Assembly: GCA_964488535.1 (NCBI GenBank)
Contig: CAZAUT010000005.1
Location: 1-64,000 of the forward strand
Length of the DNA stretch: 64,000 bases
Origin: GWB1-38-13 sp964488535
GTDB lineage: Bacteria; Patescibacteriota; Microgenomatia; UBA8517
Direction of reading: 5' to 3'
How positions within the stretch are numbered: the first letter of the stretch is position 1; each line of letters starts with the position of its first letter. The notes beneath the pieces were generated by a model. The model was not told the origin of the DNA, searched no databases, and saw only the letters and a list, made by a program, of their open reading frames with translations. The position numbers were made by a program, and so were the translations under genes. Shown here one piece after another: positions 63,027-64,000 of this stretch.

Positions 63027-64000
63027 TCATTCTTCCTCCGTCGTGTCCAGTATGTATATTCTTCTCGCCACGTTTTCATCTTTCTCCGTATAGTATGTTC
63101 CGATAACAATGTCTTCGGCGGAAACATCGGCAAAGCGGATTTTCGTCGGATTATTAACATCGCCCTTGTATGTCTTGGTGTTATTATCAATCGTGATTAC
63201 AATATCAGCCGAATTATTTTCGGACACAACCATATCGCTTTTGTTTTTAACATCTACTTGGCCAAAAAAAACACCGATCGATTGTGGATTGTCGGGTTGC
63301 GTAACCAATATCCGAAATGAATCAAGTACACCGTTTTCTTTTTTTGTTCCCATTGCCAGTATATAGTCTCCGATACCCACATCAGAATCGCTGAGCTTTG
63401 TAGTTGTTTTGGCAATTTTGGCAAATGTTGTATTTTCCTTTGTATAAGAAATCTGTTTGATTTCACCGTTGCCGTTCTTGATTTGAATTGCGCCTTCCGT
63501 AATGTCCGTTACGGTTCCTTTATAAAACTCAAGCCGGTTTATGGCTTGTGACACTTTATCGGCAATATCTCCGTCGGTGGAATTGTCGCTTTCTGTTGCT
63601 GCCTCGGAAGAATACACAATTTCCAGTTTTTTACTCGTTCTTGTATTTTCAAGGGTAACGGCCGTAACCTCAATATAATTATTGGCCGGTTCGAGATTGT
63701 ATTCAAAACTGAAGCTGCCGTCTGCGGACGGCTTGACGACGTTGTCGTAAGTTCCCCCTGTTGTTACGATATACGATTCGGCATGAGTAACACCGGATAT
63801 CTGGATGATGTCACTGCCGAATACCTTTTTGTCTTCAGGTTTTAAAAGCGTCAAAGAACCCGCATTGTTAGCAGAAGATGTATTTGAAGTTGAATCCGGT
63901 TCCTCCGGCATTTTAGCGTTTTCGACTGATGTAATATTGTTTTTTATAGTTGAATTTACTCGGTATATACCGAAGGCAATAATAAGACCTAAAATGATTC
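63027..64000 (-). CDS. Membrane-anchored extracytoplasmic protein (5' end outside the window)
   Basis: The frame stays open to the window end at 64000, so the start lies outside. The first 29 visible residues include a membrane helix (IILGLIIAFGIY) followed by RVNSTIKNNITSVENAK, before the segment beginning MPEEPDSTS. The outer part has a Ser/Thr/Asn-rich linker, a likely Ig-like domain (about 63620-63830: LTLLKPEDKKVF, then YNLEPANNYIEVTAV), and a C-terminal OB-like beta domain (FYKGTVTDITEGAIQIK, GDYILAMGTKKENG). A role in the envelope is likely; the family is not recognised. Two tandem terminators follow about 200 nt after its stop. Confidence 0.75.
   Translation of the reverse strand, partial: IILGLIIAFGIYRVNSTIKNNITSVENAKMPEEPDSTSNTSSANNAGSLTLLKPEDKKVFGSDIIQISGVTHAESYIVTTGGTYDNVVKPSADGSFSFEYNLEPANNYIEVTAVTLENTRTSKKLEIVYSSEAATESDNSTDGDIADKVSQAINRLEFYKGTVTDITEGAIQIKNGNGEIKQISYTKENTTFAKIAKTTTKLSDSDVGIGDYILAMGTKKENGVLDSFRILVTQPDNPQSIGVFFGQVDVKNKSDMVVSENNSADIVITIDNNTKTYKGDVNNPTKIRFADVSAEDIVIGTYYTEKDENVARRIYILDTTEEE

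Noticed and set aside
1..64000. Alternative genetic code with UGA as glycine (as in Gracilibacteria/Absconditabacteria)
   Set aside because: TGA ends mreB, PBP2 and receiver 1 at the expected protein ends, and no conserved protein here needs read-through of TGA.

Overview
The window looks like a contig from a Candidate Phyla Radiation bacterium, most likely Microgenomates/OP11-like. This is an inference from gene content, with no database search. The coding is AT-rich and dense, and many proteins are shorter than their families' norm (EF-Ts 149 aa, RF1 249 aa, ProRS without an editing domain). There are many one-membrane-anchor hypothetical proteins. The rpsF-ssb-rpsR block has no rplI (L9), a loss known from Microgenomates. 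TAA, TAG and TGA all end genes, so the code is standard (table 11). A 10-N gap at 44396-44405 shows it is a draft scaffold.

Layout. 299-3008: mreB and a PBP2-type transpeptidase. 3055-4772 (-): two unknown membrane/secreted proteins. 4806-8168: dprA-topA. 8286-14326: a dTMP and one-carbon block (dCTP deaminase-like, folA, thyA, tmk, glyA, folD) that can close the thymidylate cycle. 14549-19071: rpsB-tsf-frr-rseP-proS, without pyrH, uppS, cdsA or dxr. 20058-25094: HIT, yqeY, ybeY, dnaX, ybaB and recR. 25527-32746: NUDIX, GNAT, cysS, three envelope proteins, an ABC half-transporter and a small helical protein. 32908-43858: a type IV pilus locus (sensor kinase, three stand-alone receivers, pilB, pilC, four minor pilins, a PilM-like/LytR_C protein and the major pilin). 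43949-45964 (-): a second kinase/regulator pair broken by the scaffold gap. 46119-52520: ychF, rpsF-ssb-rpsR, ctpA and htrA. 52526-58061 (-): a possible PD-(D/E)XK nuclease, prfA, rpmE, an EamA transporter and hisS. 58224-62509 (-): a tight four-gene operon (PRTase-HAD fusion, HAD, kinase-fold protein, nucleoside hydrolase) just downstream of a tRNA-His. 63027-64000 (-): a membrane-anchored protein cut by the window end.

Two genome-wide themes stand out. First, palindromic and microsatellite-like repeats fill most intergenic gaps and also sit in frame inside housekeeping genes (topA, proS, hisS, folD, cysS, recR, ychF), where they lengthen the proteins. Two 143-bp MITE-like copies with 13-bp terminal inverted repeats differ at only three positions. 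Second, many first genes of transcripts have a TANAAT -10 box only 6-8 nt before the start codon, which predicts leaderless mRNAs.

The best candidate for an undescribed system is the PRTase-HAD / HAD / kinase-fold / nucleoside-hydrolase operon. It looks like a small pathway that makes or recycles a nucleoside-like metabolite.
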